DNA of 64,000 nucleotides from Seminavis robusta (lineage: Eukaryota > Bacillariophyta > Bacillariophyceae > Naviculales > Naviculaceae). Below, piece after piece: positions 52,972 through 63,500 of this stretch (its first letter is position 1; the number at the start of each line of letters is the position of its first letter). The notes under the pieces were generated by a model. It ran no database searches. It was given only the letters and a program-made list of their open reading frames with translations, and was not told the origin of the DNA. The stretch lies in assembly GCA_903772945.1 (NCBI GenBank), contig CAICTM010000155.1, positions 1 to 64,000 of the forward strand, read 5' to 3'. A program made the position numbers and the translations under genes.

Positions 52972-53897
52972 ATGTCGTCACAGAAGACTCGTCATTGTTT
53001 CGAAAGGCGCCATAAAGGAAGCCAACGGCCAACGAAAATCTCCACGCTCACAAAAGTAGACTTGAAAGCCAAAAGCAACAAAAAGGAAGAGACAATGGTA
53101 GTCGTCGGCAATTACTCAGTGCGCATTGTCAATGCAGAGACCAAGGAGCCCTTCAAGGAGCACAAAGGGCCTGACGGGAAGATCTACGCTGAAGTGGAGC
53201 CTGATGTAGAGTACTTTATTGAGGTCGACGTCATTGGAGGTGGCAAAAATTCCATGGCTTGCTTTGAGTTCCATGTCGACGGTGAGAAGCTGCCGTATAG
53301 AACTATTTCAAACGAAACACATGGAAAATCGTACAAGGGAGTGTGGTCGTGTGTCAATGGAGTCGACAAGATGCAAGCTTTCGCTTTCAAGCGTCCTGTT
53401 TTAACAGATAGCAAGGGCTCTTCTGGTCCACCGGGTGCATTGATTGGTGATGTCCAGGTTGACGTTTCCGAAGCCATCTATGCCGGTACTTGTACCCGAC
53501 CAGACTACAAGTCTGACTCCTTGCAGGCTGCCTCGGTCAGCAGCAGCCTCACCAATGTGCAGACGAAAAAGGTTCTTCGATCGGGCACAGGCTCTGTTGC
53601 CGAAACCAGCGCACGCAGCATCAAAGTAACAAGTGTATACTCACCCGGGGTTCTCTTGGAATCCATCACAATCCACTATTGCACGGCTCTGGGTTTGATT
53701 CATGCGGGTGTTTTTGGAAAGTGGAAGACATTTGGGCAAAGGCGCGGATTGTCAATCCTTGGAAGCCGTCATCCGACTGCGACCTAGAAGAGGTTCAACA
53801 ACCAAAGCGTGTCAAGCGTAAAGGGAAAATGGTCAATGGAGTCAAAGTGGAAGCTCCCAAGGAAGTGGAAGAGTTTGATCTCACTGGCGAGGACTAG
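52972..53897 (+). CDS. Hypothetical protein with an apparent frameshift near its 3' end
   Basis: ATG at 52972; a second good ATG at 53095 starts MVVVGNYSVRIVNAETKEPF. A first basic extension precedes the core. The core (YAEVEPDVEYFIEVDVIGGG, CFEFHVDGEKLPYRT, SYKGVWSC, GALIGDVQVDVSEA) is beta-rich and ends ITIHYCTALGLIHAGVFGK. That frame stops at 53785-53787. The frame that continues naturally (KVEDIWAKARIVNPWKP, then PKRVKRKGKMVNGVKVEAP, EEFDLTGED) is shifted and runs to 53895-53897. No spliceosomal intron of plausible size bridges them, so a frameshift lies near 53715-53725; it may be real or an assembly error. The family is unrecognised; the basic tail looks like a nuclear signal. Host gene, not a mobile element. 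Confidence 0.55.
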
Positions 53898-54944
53898 CTA
53901 AACTGTTGGCTGCAAAACTGATAATTACGGCCACAATTCGTCATATGGTCAAATCAATCACAAGGGAAAAGCTCAAAAGGAACCAAATAACAACAACAAC
54001 AAATTGAACTAGACTGCTGCATGGACAAGTCCTTTTACCAGAGAACACGACAAGAACAATATTGTATTCATTCATGACAGCCACAAAATGTCCTACGGTA
54101 CCAACTATGTATAGTCAATGGTCTTTAAGGTCTCTAGCTCTACTTTCACAGAAGCTCTAGAAAATGCCAGTAGTTCTAGCTATAAGTAGGTGCTTTTTTC
54201 AGCGTTGACGGGCCTTCCAATCTAACTTATTTGCGAAAAATGTGAATGGAATCAACTTCGCCCCCATTTTCAGGCCTCCCCAGACATGGGTGCTGTTGGA
54301 AGTCTTGCACTCCTCAGATGCAGGTACCGGTACTAGTACGGCTGTACGGTGCCATGGTAGAAAGAGTTGCGGCAAAATCTGCAGCGTGCAGCTTGGACGG
54401 ATCTGTTTCATTCGGCGGAGGGTGTTATGCTGGCACCTTTCACAGCATTGGCACGGTCCTGGCTGCCTTCTAAAGTGTTGCCACCCTACATGATACTCAA
54501 ACAAAGGGTGGCGCGTGTGCTTTTGGAAGTTTAGGTTCCCCCTTGCAGAGGGTTGACAGTGAGGATGCCATCAGTTTCCACCGACGTGAGTGAGTCCCGC
54601 TACAAAGATACAGACAGGAGGTGTGAAGGTGTCAAACTGGCGCGAGTGACGAGTCCCAAACGACTTTATGAGCCATCAAAATACCACCAAGCTGACAAAT
54701 GTCCGGTGAATGTTGCAAGCAACTTGGAGGAGAAGGTCAGGAGGACGAGGGGAAAGCTGCCAGCGGCAGCAAGGAGTGTTTCTGTGGCCTGTTACACCAG
54801 GTAAATGCCCTTTGTCCAAGGAAGTTGGCCGCCCTGTCACACAAATGCATATGTACGGGTATGCATACATTGAAGCATATCTGCCAGAGTACAGATCTTA
54901 CTATAAGTAACTCTTACAAGTGGATGGATTTGTAGCTAGTCAAT
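53898..54944. other. Intergenic, no confident gene
   Basis: Convergent 3' UTR space with CTAGCTAT and CGGTACCGG-type words (GGTACCGGTACTAGTACGG at 54322). ORFs 54242-54504 and 54553-54804 lack motifs and were not called. Confidence 0.4.
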
Positions 54945-55553
54945 TCATCCTTGACTATGGTAGCAATGGGTATGAACACTGGAAAAGACGCGGAGTGGTT
55001 CATCTAGGCGACCTTGCAGTTGCAATCGAAGAGATTTCTCTTTTCTTTTCAGTTTGCACTTCGTGAAGATGGCTGATCCTGCACCAACACCAAGAGCACC
55101 AATGGGTCCCAAGAATATCATGCCTATGACACCGCCAATGACTCCGCTCCGCATCGTTGCCTTCTTTCGGTGCTGCTTCAATCGGAACAGCAGTTCATCC
55201 CCCGTGATGGTGTTGGGCGCCGCTCGGAGGTTGCTGTTGGCAACTTGGTTTTCTTCCGTCACAAAGCTTCGAGCTGAGGGCGTACTGAAGCCATCATCGG
55301 TATAGTCTGGGACGACATCTACGACTTGAATTGTGCAATCGTCGCTGCCCTGTTGTGGTTGTTCCGGTATGGGTTGATCTTGGACTTCAGTTACAAACTC
55401 GGCAACGGGAAGGTCGCCTGGAGAAGCTTGTAAGGTAGGATCATCACTGGCAACTCGTCTCACGCTCTGTTGAGGAATCATTGGAGCAATGCTGTCTTTG
55501 CGAATTGTGCAGCATCTGGGGAAGGATGAGCTTGTTGCGCCTTGCAGGAACAT
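54945..55553 (-). CDS. Hypothetical protein with a glycine-rich membrane hairpin
   Basis: The first ATG is at 55551-55553, giving 202 residues; the frame is open further upstream from a GTG but without ATG. The N-terminal ~130 residues are disordered and Gln/Pro/Asp-rich (EVQDQPIPEQPQQGSDDCT). TITGDELLFRLKQHRKK precedes a Gly-rich hydrophobic region SGVIGGVIGMIFLGPIGALG VGAGSAIF, which has glycine-zipper spacing and probably forms one or two membrane helices. The end is basic (CKLKRKEKSLRLQLQGR). No family recognised. Glycine-zipper membrane proteins often oligomerise; inference only. Confidence 0.6.
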   Translation of the reverse strand: MFLQGATSSSFPRCCTIRKDSIAPMIPQQSVRRVASDDPTLQASPGDLPVAEFVTEVQDQPIPEQPQQGSDDCTIQVVDVVPDYTDDGFSTPSARSFVTEENQVANSNLRAAPNTITGDELLFRLKQHRKKATMRSGVIGGVIGMIFLGPIGALGVGAGSAIFTKCKLKRKEKSLRLQLQGRLDEPLRVFSSVHTHCYHSQG

Positions 55554-56092
55554 TGTAAAAGGGTGCGTGGGCTGTTGTTGATTGTTGTGAGCAAGGGACA
55601 CGAAGAGAGGGGAGCCCTTCGGAAGCTTCGCTTTGCTTCCGCCTGTCACGTCACACGAATGGAACGAATTGGCTCACAAGATTCAAAAAGGAACCCCTCC
55701 CCCACAAGGATCTTTCTCGACCGCCAATGGTACCAGTACCAGGTAAACGGAGCAACGACGGCCGAAGCCCAAGGCCAAAACAGCAAAACAAAAATAAGTC
55801 AGCGGGAGCTGCGATACCTCGGCAGAAAGACAGATAGAAGAATGATGACATATTTGAGATTGCACTCTTCTTTCAAGGTAGCCCTGGCAACAACACCCGA
55901 CTTCGTCGTGTGTGTTGCCACCCGGTGTCATTCCTTCATTATAACCTTCTTTTTTATTTAATCTAGCCCTGATGACAACACCCGACTTCGTCGTGTGTTG
56001 CCGCCCGCTAACCATAATTTTACAGCTGTCACTCCCGTACGTACCTGTAACTTTTGTAGCTTCTGCTTGCTTATTGTGTTGAGTGCACTAAC
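55554..56092. other. Intergenic with two hairpin copies
   Basis: Contains two copies of AGCCCTG...ACAACACCCGACTTCGTCG.. (hairpins listed separately). Right of this the repeat block 56093-56869 begins. Confidence 0.45.
55888..56002. repeat. Two copies of a strong GC-rich hairpin
   Basis: CAACACCCGACTTCGTCGTG cores occur at 55890 and 55976, each followed by TGTTG. Each forms a stem of ~11-15 pairs with a TTC loop (CGAC-TTC-GTCG at the tip). The copies are ~86 bp apart and are preceded by the same AGCCCTG. Could be a transcriptional or RNA-stability element. Confidence 0.7.
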
Positions 56093-56237
56093 CTTGAATA
56101 ATCACGATTTATTCCTATCCCTAAATTTGTAGAGTTGGCTTGTGCTATCTCTACCCTATATTTGGCTTCACCGGAACAGGAAACAGGAAACAGGAAGCAG
56201 GAAACAGGAAACAGACAGGAAGCAGAAACAGGACCGT

Positions 56238-56276
56238 GACGGTTTTTGCTCAGGCTTTAAAAACAGCCACGACTGA
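56238..56276 (+). repeat. Left inverted-repeat arm of the 56-kb block
   Basis: GACGGTTTTTGCTCAGGCTT then TAAAAACAGCCACGACTGA pairs with the complement of 56561-56608. The longer right arm has a few extra bases in the middle. Confidence 0.7.
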
Positions 56277-56560
56277 CTATTGTCCTGGTTCTTGATAAGG
56301 GGATGTTAAAGGGATGTACAGATTTAAGGGGATGTTTAAGGGGATGTTGAGTATTTAAGGGTTGTTGTTAAGGGTTGTTTATTAAGGGGAGTTTGTGTGT
56401 GATAAGGGATGTTGTATGGCGTTTCAATGAAGCTTAAGGGGTTGTTTCGAGGATATAAGGGGATGTTCTTAAGGGGTTGTTTTTTAAGGGGTTGTTTAAG
56501 GGATGTTGAAGATTTAGGGGGTTGTTAAGGGGATGGTTAAGGGGATGTTTAAAACCGTTC

Positions 56561-56608
56561 TCAGTCGTGGCAATTTCAAGATTTTTTAAATCCTGAGTTT
56601 AAACCGTC
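56561..56608 (-). repeat. Right inverted-repeat arm of the 56-kb block
   Basis: TCAGTCGTGGCAATTTCAAG then ATTTTTTAAATCCTGAGTTT and AAACCGTC; complement of the left arm with an ~8-base insertion. Confidence 0.7.
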
Positions 56609-56967
56609 GGATCTTGAATAATCACGATTTATTCCTACTTCTAAATTTGTAGAGTTGGCTTGTGCCTATCTCTACCTCTATATTTTGGCTTCATCGGAAC
56701 AGGGAACAGGAAACAGGAAACAGAAACAGGAAGCAGGAAACAGGACCGTTCGACGGTTTTCGCTCAGGCTTTAAAAACGGCCACGACTGACTATTGTCCT
56801 GGTTCTTGATAAGGGGATGTTAAGGGGATGTACAGATTTAAGGGGATGTTTAAGGGGATGTTGAGTATTATATTGACCAGTGTCAATTTAGATCAGGAAA
56901 GTAGAATCCATCAACTTAGCTGTAGCAGTCACGTTGCAGTTGTGTGCCAAGGGCCAGAGAAGTCACG

Positions 56968-59900
56968 ATGCCTTTATCCGATGCGATTGGAGAGCACTGG
57001 AATAAGTTGAAATTTATGGTGATGATTGGTGATGGCATCACAAATTGTATTCTCCTACCAGAGGATTTCACACCATTTCAATTGTCCGTTCCCATAAAGC
57101 ATCTGTATCGCAGGAAGAAGAATACAGCCAAACTTCTCTCCAACTTTCGAGAAAAGCTTGCCCAGTACATCATTAAGAATGCTGGTTTCAAGCATCCCTA
57201 TATCAATTACATTGTTTGGGACGAGGCAGTGTGTCTCGAAATCTACGGAAACAAAAACTATGATTTGATCTATGTGGAAAACACCCAAGAATTTGATGCA
57301 GGTATCAAGAATATTCTGACCCATGAGGGTTTCGATCCAGAACACGACCAGATTGCCATTTTGTTCAAGCAAGACGTAAAAAACGATGCTGTGCCCACTA
57401 GTGAGACAAAAGATACCAGTAAACCACCAGTGGCCCTGAAAGCTGCAGGGCCGAAAGAACTGGAACATGGCAGTGACACTTCACTTTCCAAAGACCAAAT
57501 TACGGTGAAGCCTCCAGCAAAAGTGTCCGCTGCCATTGACGAACCAGAGGGGCTTGATCAGTCGACTATTATGACTCCAGCAAAGAAGGTTGACAGTGTT
57601 CCGCTAGATAACACGCAGAAAGACTCATTGCCACCCACTTCCAATAAGAGCAGTGGGTTTTCCAAGGGGGATTACAATTCATTACCTGCAGGTGGCAAGA
57701 TCTCGGGAGGGACAGGAGGAGGACACAGCAGGGACTTGGTGACTGTGGATGGAGCTTGGGCAACTGCCGAATCCGGTGGTGGTCGAGACGAACTTTCTGG
57801 GTCCATTGGCGGATGGGATCAGTTCAAGGCAAACGAGAAGCTGGTCAACGTCAAAGTACCCCCCTTTGACCTGGATTTGCACTCTACCAAACTGGATAAA
57901 ACGCAATTGGGCAGCAGGCAAGTCGGCGAAGCGGAAGGAATGGCTCTTGAAATTGAGTTGACACTGGATAACAAGGCCGTCACCCGAATCTTTGGAATGA
58001 AGACTTCCAAAGAGGACCCTTCGTTCAAACCAAAGTTGCAGGCCATCTATATCGGCAAGGGCAATGCGAGCGACAATACTGACAATCTTTTTCGTGTAAG
58101 TGGCACCCTAGCAGAAGAGTATCAGGTTTGTTTGTAAGGTTTTATGCTAACCCCCCCTTTCTTGTTGCCTTACATGTAGCTGATCCTTGCCGATGGAACC
58201 AAATGTATCAGAGGGTTCCTCAGCAAAAGCAACAACCGCTTTGTGGACAACGGCTCACTTCAAAAGAATTCCATCATTTCATTGCACAAATTCGTCACGA
58301 GAATGGATGCTGGATATATGTTTGGCCAACGGTATATTCTTGTCTACACCTTGGATATCATTGAAAGCAATCCAGGAAAGTGCATTGGGGAACCCAGCAA
58401 TATTAACGAGTTCCCTGTTGGAGGAGTCCCTCCTTCTCAACGACAACAAGCGGGAGCGGAAGAAAGGCAACCAACCACTGTAAAGTCAGAAGCCGGCAAC
58501 TCACGTCGCAAGCTTCACCCACCAGAAACCAAAGCAAGTGAGCAAAAGATGGAATTGGATCAAGCAATAGACGAGATGAAGAACAATCTCAGCAATTCTG
58601 CAATCCTAGTTGGCCAGATTCGACGTGTCCCACACAGTCTGAGACGCATATTTGGACCAGAAGATGGGCCCAGCTTGCTGCTCCTATTGCAGCATCATCA
58701 AGCAACGGGAAAGCTGGCCTTGGTCCTCGTTTTAGCATTGAAAATGCACTCGACAAATCTAGAACTCCAGAGGCAAGCCTCATTGGTGGTTTGCCGTGCT
58801 AGTATCAAGGTCAGCAGTTTCCAGCAATCATTTTTGAAGCAACATGGTGCAGACATGTTGGTGATCGCATTGGAAAGGTTATTGGAAGACAGTGAAGTGT
58901 GCCATGCAATAGTTTCCTTTTTCCGACTATTGGCTGATATGAAGTTCGAGACTGCCAAGACAATTATTGGGTTGCGTAGACTCCATGGTCTTAATTTGGA
59001 GTTTAGGTCCCCACAGGAGAATCAACATGCCCTGCTCAACAGGGCACTCTTCAAAGCAGCGGGCACAATTCTCCAAGCCCTCAAAATGCACAGCACGTCG
59101 GTAAAAATCCAAGAGGATGGATTTGAATGCCTTGAGCGCACTTCCTATGACGTCGACAAGCAAGGAGAAATCTTTGTTTGGGACTTGCCCTGTGATTCCA
59201 TCAATCTAGTGAACACGATATTGCGATTGCATAAGATGTTTGCCAATCATGCAAAGATCAACGTCGATGCATGTAGTCTACTCCACAATGTCCTACATCG
59301 CTCCAGGGACACCATTGGCAGAACGGCTGCACTCGTCGATCGAACAGGCCAGGCAGAAGCTTTGATTGGTTTGGCAGAATTCACCATCCGGAAGCATGCG
59401 GGTGCGGAAGAAAGGATTCTTTGGGGTGCTTTTATGGTGACGTGCACGGTGCTCTCTCGGTACCCTCACTTGGCACCAGGGAACATGTGTGCTTTGATGT
59501 CCTTTTGGAAGGAGCAGCCAAACAATCTTCTTTTGGCAACAACTGGCTTTGCCCTGCTTGCGCCCATTGACTTGGGGGCAAGTGGCATGATGGACAACCC
59601 ACAGGGAATCATTGAATTGGTGGTCAACGGAGCCCAGTTGGCACGAAAACAGGAGGACCCTGTTATGTTTGAGGATTGCACCTTTGTTCTAAAGGAACTT
59701 GCCAAGAGCACTGCTTGCCGTAGTGCCATGACAGCTGTCCCCAAGCTTGTTGCCTCAATCACCATTGCCCCTCAAGAGGACATTGGTTGTTCAGAAGAGG
59801 TCAGTGTACATGTCATTTGCATCCTTTCATCATTGGTACGTGAAGGTGGCATCAGTGCCATTATGCCTGACGAGAGCCCCTATTGCTGTGTTCATGGCAT

Positions 59901-60207
59901 CATCAATGCAATGAGTTCAACTCCCCATTACCTATTTGTCCAAAAGGCTGCGTTCCGTCTCCTTTCCATGGTGGACTTTACAAAGGCTGCTGCCAAACTT
60001 GCTTTTACAAAAGCAGGGGGGCCTTGCACAGTTATCGCCTCCCTTTCTGAACACTTCTGGGACGAAAAGCTATCAGAAAATGCTTGCAAGCTGATGAACA
60101 TGTTAACCTGGTCTTCAAATGGACTCAATATGGAGCCACTTTTGGAGGGCCTGTTGGCGGCGGACAATGCTGTGGTTGTCATCTTGAGACCCTCGAAGGT
60201 TCCTTAA
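56968..60207 (+). CDS. LsmAD + RPA70N-like OB + armadillo-repeat protein (novel architecture)
   Basis: Exons 56968-58125 and 58180-60207, intron 54 nt (GTTTGT...ATGTAG), 1061 residues; the ATG at 56968 is used because the frame upstream has only GTG. Residues 1-140 are unassigned. A disordered Lys/Pro/Asp linker follows. Around 258-330, VDGAWATAESGGGRDELSGS and GGWDQFKANEKLVNVKVPPF then AEGMALEIE resemble the LsmAD segment of ataxin-2/Pbp1. From 387, LILADGTKCIRGFLSKSNNR and LQKNSIISLHKFVT, GQRYILVYTLDIIESNPGK match the RPA1 N-terminal OB fold. Residues ~525-1061 are repeated ~40-residue helices (LALVLVLALKMHSTNLELQR, HAIVSFFRLLADM, NVDACSLLHNVLHRS) typical of armadillo repeats. Ataxin-2 proteins act in RNA granules and RPA70N binds partners; a joint role is inference only. 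Confidence 0.75.
58126..58179 (+). other. 54-nt intron inside the LsmAD/OB/ARM gene
   Basis: GTTTGT donor and TTACATGTAG acceptor. Read-through would stop after three codons (Val-Cys-Leu-stop), whereas splicing joins EEYQ to LILADG of the OB fold. Branch-like GCTAAC at 58145-58150 and a C7 tract lie before the acceptor. Confidence 0.8.
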
Positions 60208-60581
60208 AAATGAGACTATTTGGGATGAAGGAGGCACCTCTGTCTTTCGACTCAATGATTGGCAGTATGACAAGAGAATATGTGGAATGCCAATCACGGA
60301 GGGCACCCAGCATGGATAGACAGGGGGAAATGGGAGGGCACGCAAAGATGCAAGCAAAACAGAGCTTATGTTTGCCTGGAGGGCCACCATCAGCAACGCT
60401 AGAGATTCAGCACAAATAAATGTAACGTACTACTAGAAGCTAGGCCTGCTAAGCTCTTTAAACACAATAATACTTCACAGAAACACACTCTTGCCTAACG
60501 TAGCTAGGAACCGATACAATGTGGCTAGCTACTAGAGAAGCATCAAAGCTACAGCTCCCCGTAGCTGGATATGTACATTCT
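60208..60581. other. Intergenic between convergent genes
   Basis: 3' UTR space; nothing recognised beyond CTAGCTAC words near 60523. Confidence 0.4.
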
Positions 60582-63500
60582 CTATGCGTGTCCTAGCAAT
60601 TCACAAAACTCTTCTTCAAGACGCTTCACTATCACAGATGCTCCCCATTTCTCATACAGCTGTTTGGCCGATTTCAAATGGGGAACAGCAGCTTCAGGTT
60701 CCTTCTCGAGAACGCATCGTCCCAGTTGCTCATACGCCAACGCTTCTTCTGTGATAAACCCTCCTTTCTGGCTGTGCCATATGGACGAACGATACCTTTC
60801 GTACGCCTTTCGGCGGTCCCCCCGCAACCAGGCAATTTCTGCTTCCAACAGGATTGACTTCCCCAGAAAGTTGACAGGGGAGTGGTAGGCCCAATCCTGG
60901 AGACGTTTCAAACATCGTCGGGCGTGTAGGATGCTGCGATAGCGCCGTTTGCCTCTTCGTGCTTGGGCCAACAGAACCATGCATTCATAAAACATGGTAT
61001 ATATTCCGTCCATAGCGCCACTCGAGTCCATGTAGATGTAGCGAGCAGAGTCGGAGTACTCGTAAGCTCTGTCGTAGTCCCCCAGGAAGTACGAAACCTT
61101 CATTTGGAAGAATCTACGTCAAACAATAATGTTAGCAACGTTCTGCGAGGAATCCTCCTCAGAGCTAATCCACGCGACAACACATCATCTCACCTCATCC
61201 AATGCATGAAGTATGGATTTGCTCCATTTCTGGCTTGCTCCACATGTTCATCTACGAGCTCTCCTTTCAACAAGGCTGGATCCTTGGCCTGGCCCATGAG
61301 ATTCAAAGTCATCTGAGAATGCGTGCAGTAATGTGTGAGGATCGAGGTATCAATATAACGTAACCAGTGCAAACACACGTCATACCTGCCATAGCGGTTT
61401 GATCATCACAAGCGACAGCTTCTGGCCGTAGAACTCAACTCTCCCACCAAGTCTCCGAAGCTCATTTTCCAGCGCGGGTAATGACATAAGCTCCGAGAAA
61501 TTCCAGCAAAGCAGACAAGCACAAAGCATGGCATATTCTACGTCGCCAGCTCTCATCCCGGCTTTTTCAGCTGTACGGAGGGGTTCCATAGCACCTCGGA
61601 TGGGAAACTTTCGACTGTAGATTGAACCATAGAAGCCGCACAAACTTCGACAAACCCATACCGCCTTTTTCCAATGATTGCTTATTCTAACGCCAAGTTC
61701 GCCGTAACGGAAACCATCATCGGGCTGGTCGTAGCTGATGATGGGTGAGTCGGCGAGAGTGAGTAGCGCTTCAATGCATCAACTTCGAACAGTGCAAAAC
61801 AAGCCCGACATACCGGCAAAGTATCACGCCATAAAAAACAAACCCAACTGAAGATAAGGCACTCAAGCCGTGTTTCATTGTCAGCTCCACCATTCGGAAA
61901 GCCATGAGGGAACAAAGCCTGGGCCTGGCGTAAACCGCGTACAAGATGACGTGGTTGAGAATCGACATGGCGGCTACCTTTCTAGCATTCTTCATCCTCG
62001 ACATTTGTAGTATGAAATCATCAGATTTTCCCTTCAGCATGGATTTTAACCGATGAGCATCCCAGTAGACACGCCACAGTGGCGGCTTCGTAGATGGGAA
62101 TGTTTCTCCCAGCAACTTCAAAGTCGCAAGGCCCATATCTATCGCTTCCAGCTGTCTGTTTCGGGTGCCCAAATAATAGATCATTGTTGACCTAGCCAGC
62201 AAGCTGTCCTCAAAAGTCCTCGCGTTCTCCAGCACCTGCTTAAGGAGATCGTCCAGCTGGGAAAACTCTCCATTAGCGTAGCAGACTTCAATTGCTGTAT
62301 TAAAGAGACTCAGACTCAGGTCATAATTGTCTCTGCCCCAGGTCTTTTGGGCAGCCACAATTTTAATACCGTACGACAAGCATCTCCAACTGGTTTGAAA
62401 GCCGAGATACTTTGCGGCTTTCTGTCCAGCGTCAAGGCATAGCCAAGCTACGGCACGGCGGTCCTCTTCTTTGGAAATCATTGTATCTCCCAACATCATT
62501 TGAAACATCAACGTAGAGTAGAAAAAGCTATTTTGCTGATCCTCCAAGTGCAGCCAGAGGCGTTGGCCAATTCGAAGGTGGTAGGCTGGACGTTCCAATT
62601 CCGGGATCAAGTCATAGATAGCTTGCTTGACGCCATCACTGGCAAACCAATAAACTCCATTGCGGTAGGTAAGCAATCCACGAATGTCGGCAAACTTGAG
62701 GTGTGCTTCCACCGAACCCACAGTGTCGATCATTTTCAGCAAAGATTCATCGACGCGAAAGGTCATGAGACAAGCGGCGATCTTCAGAGTCTCTTGAATG
62801 TTGTCTGGAAGAGCCAAGACCTTGGCTTTGAAGAGGTCGGGGACACTGTGAATATTCCCCAGTGTCAATGGGATCTTTTCAAAATCGAAGGTCCATTGCT
62901 GTGTCGAGTCGTCAAATTGCAAAACACATTCTTCTTGAAAGAGTCGCAGTAGCTCCTTGATGAATGTGGGGTTTCCTTTCGTCAATCTGCACACCACGTT
63001 CTTCAATGACCGGGTTTCTTCTTCAGGTAACGACAACGCGTCCGCCAGCATGCAATGAACACTATCCTCTTCGAGATTATCCAAGTGTATCTCGGTGATG
63101 TTGAGATTGGGGTTAGTGTTTGACAGTCGCCAAGACCTTTTGAAACGAGCATCGTCAGCTTCGTCTTCGCGGTACGTTCCCAAGAACAAAATCCCAGCGT
63201 TGGCTGGGTCTGTGACGAGGTACAAGAGAAGGTTTATGGCCTCTTCGCTCATCCAATGACTGTCGTCCCAAAGCAAAATAGTCGACTGTTCTGGATCAAC
63301 GGAAGCAATCGTCTGTAGAAAGAGACCAAACACTTCTTTCAGTCGTTGCATGGCCATACAGGCGTAAGTTTCTTGCTGCGATTCTTCCTTGATGGGCATG
63401 GTTTCGCTCTCGTCCATGGTATTGACCTTGCTACCCGAAGCCCAACTCTTCTTTGTCAACAGAGCATCCAAAGCAGGCGATAGATTGGACAGTAGAGTTA

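Larger units (their letters stand above)
56093..56869. mobile_element. Repeat block with long inverted repeats and AAGGGGATGTT units (MITE-like, tentative)
   Basis: A ~260-bp unit (CTTGAATAATCACGATTTAT...TGTTGAGTATT) occurs twice, at 56093-56355 and 56612-56869. Each holds GGAAACAGG micro-repeats, an inverted-repeat arm GACGGTTTTTGCTCAGG... and AAGGGGATGTT units. Between the copies, 56297-56550 is a dense array of TAAGGGGATGTT/TAAGGGGTTGTT. Arms at 56238-56276 and 56561-56608 are inverse complements over ~40 bases (GACGGTTT...CACGACTGA), and a third arm copy is at 56752-56790. No coding capacity and no clear target-site duplication. A non-autonomous inverted-repeat element that has partly duplicated is the simplest reading; a satellite-like array is the alternative. 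Confidence 0.6.

Noticed and set aside
53689-53717. A 29-nt GT-AG interval that would restore the frame in the 53-kb gene
   Set aside because: Far shorter than any other intron here (54 nt or more) and it would delete conserved-looking residues; a frameshift is likelier.
56093-56869. Telomere-like reading of the AAGGGGATGTT units
   Set aside because: Units are degenerate and interspersed with inverted repeats, unlike the uniform TTAGGG-type arrays of telomeres.
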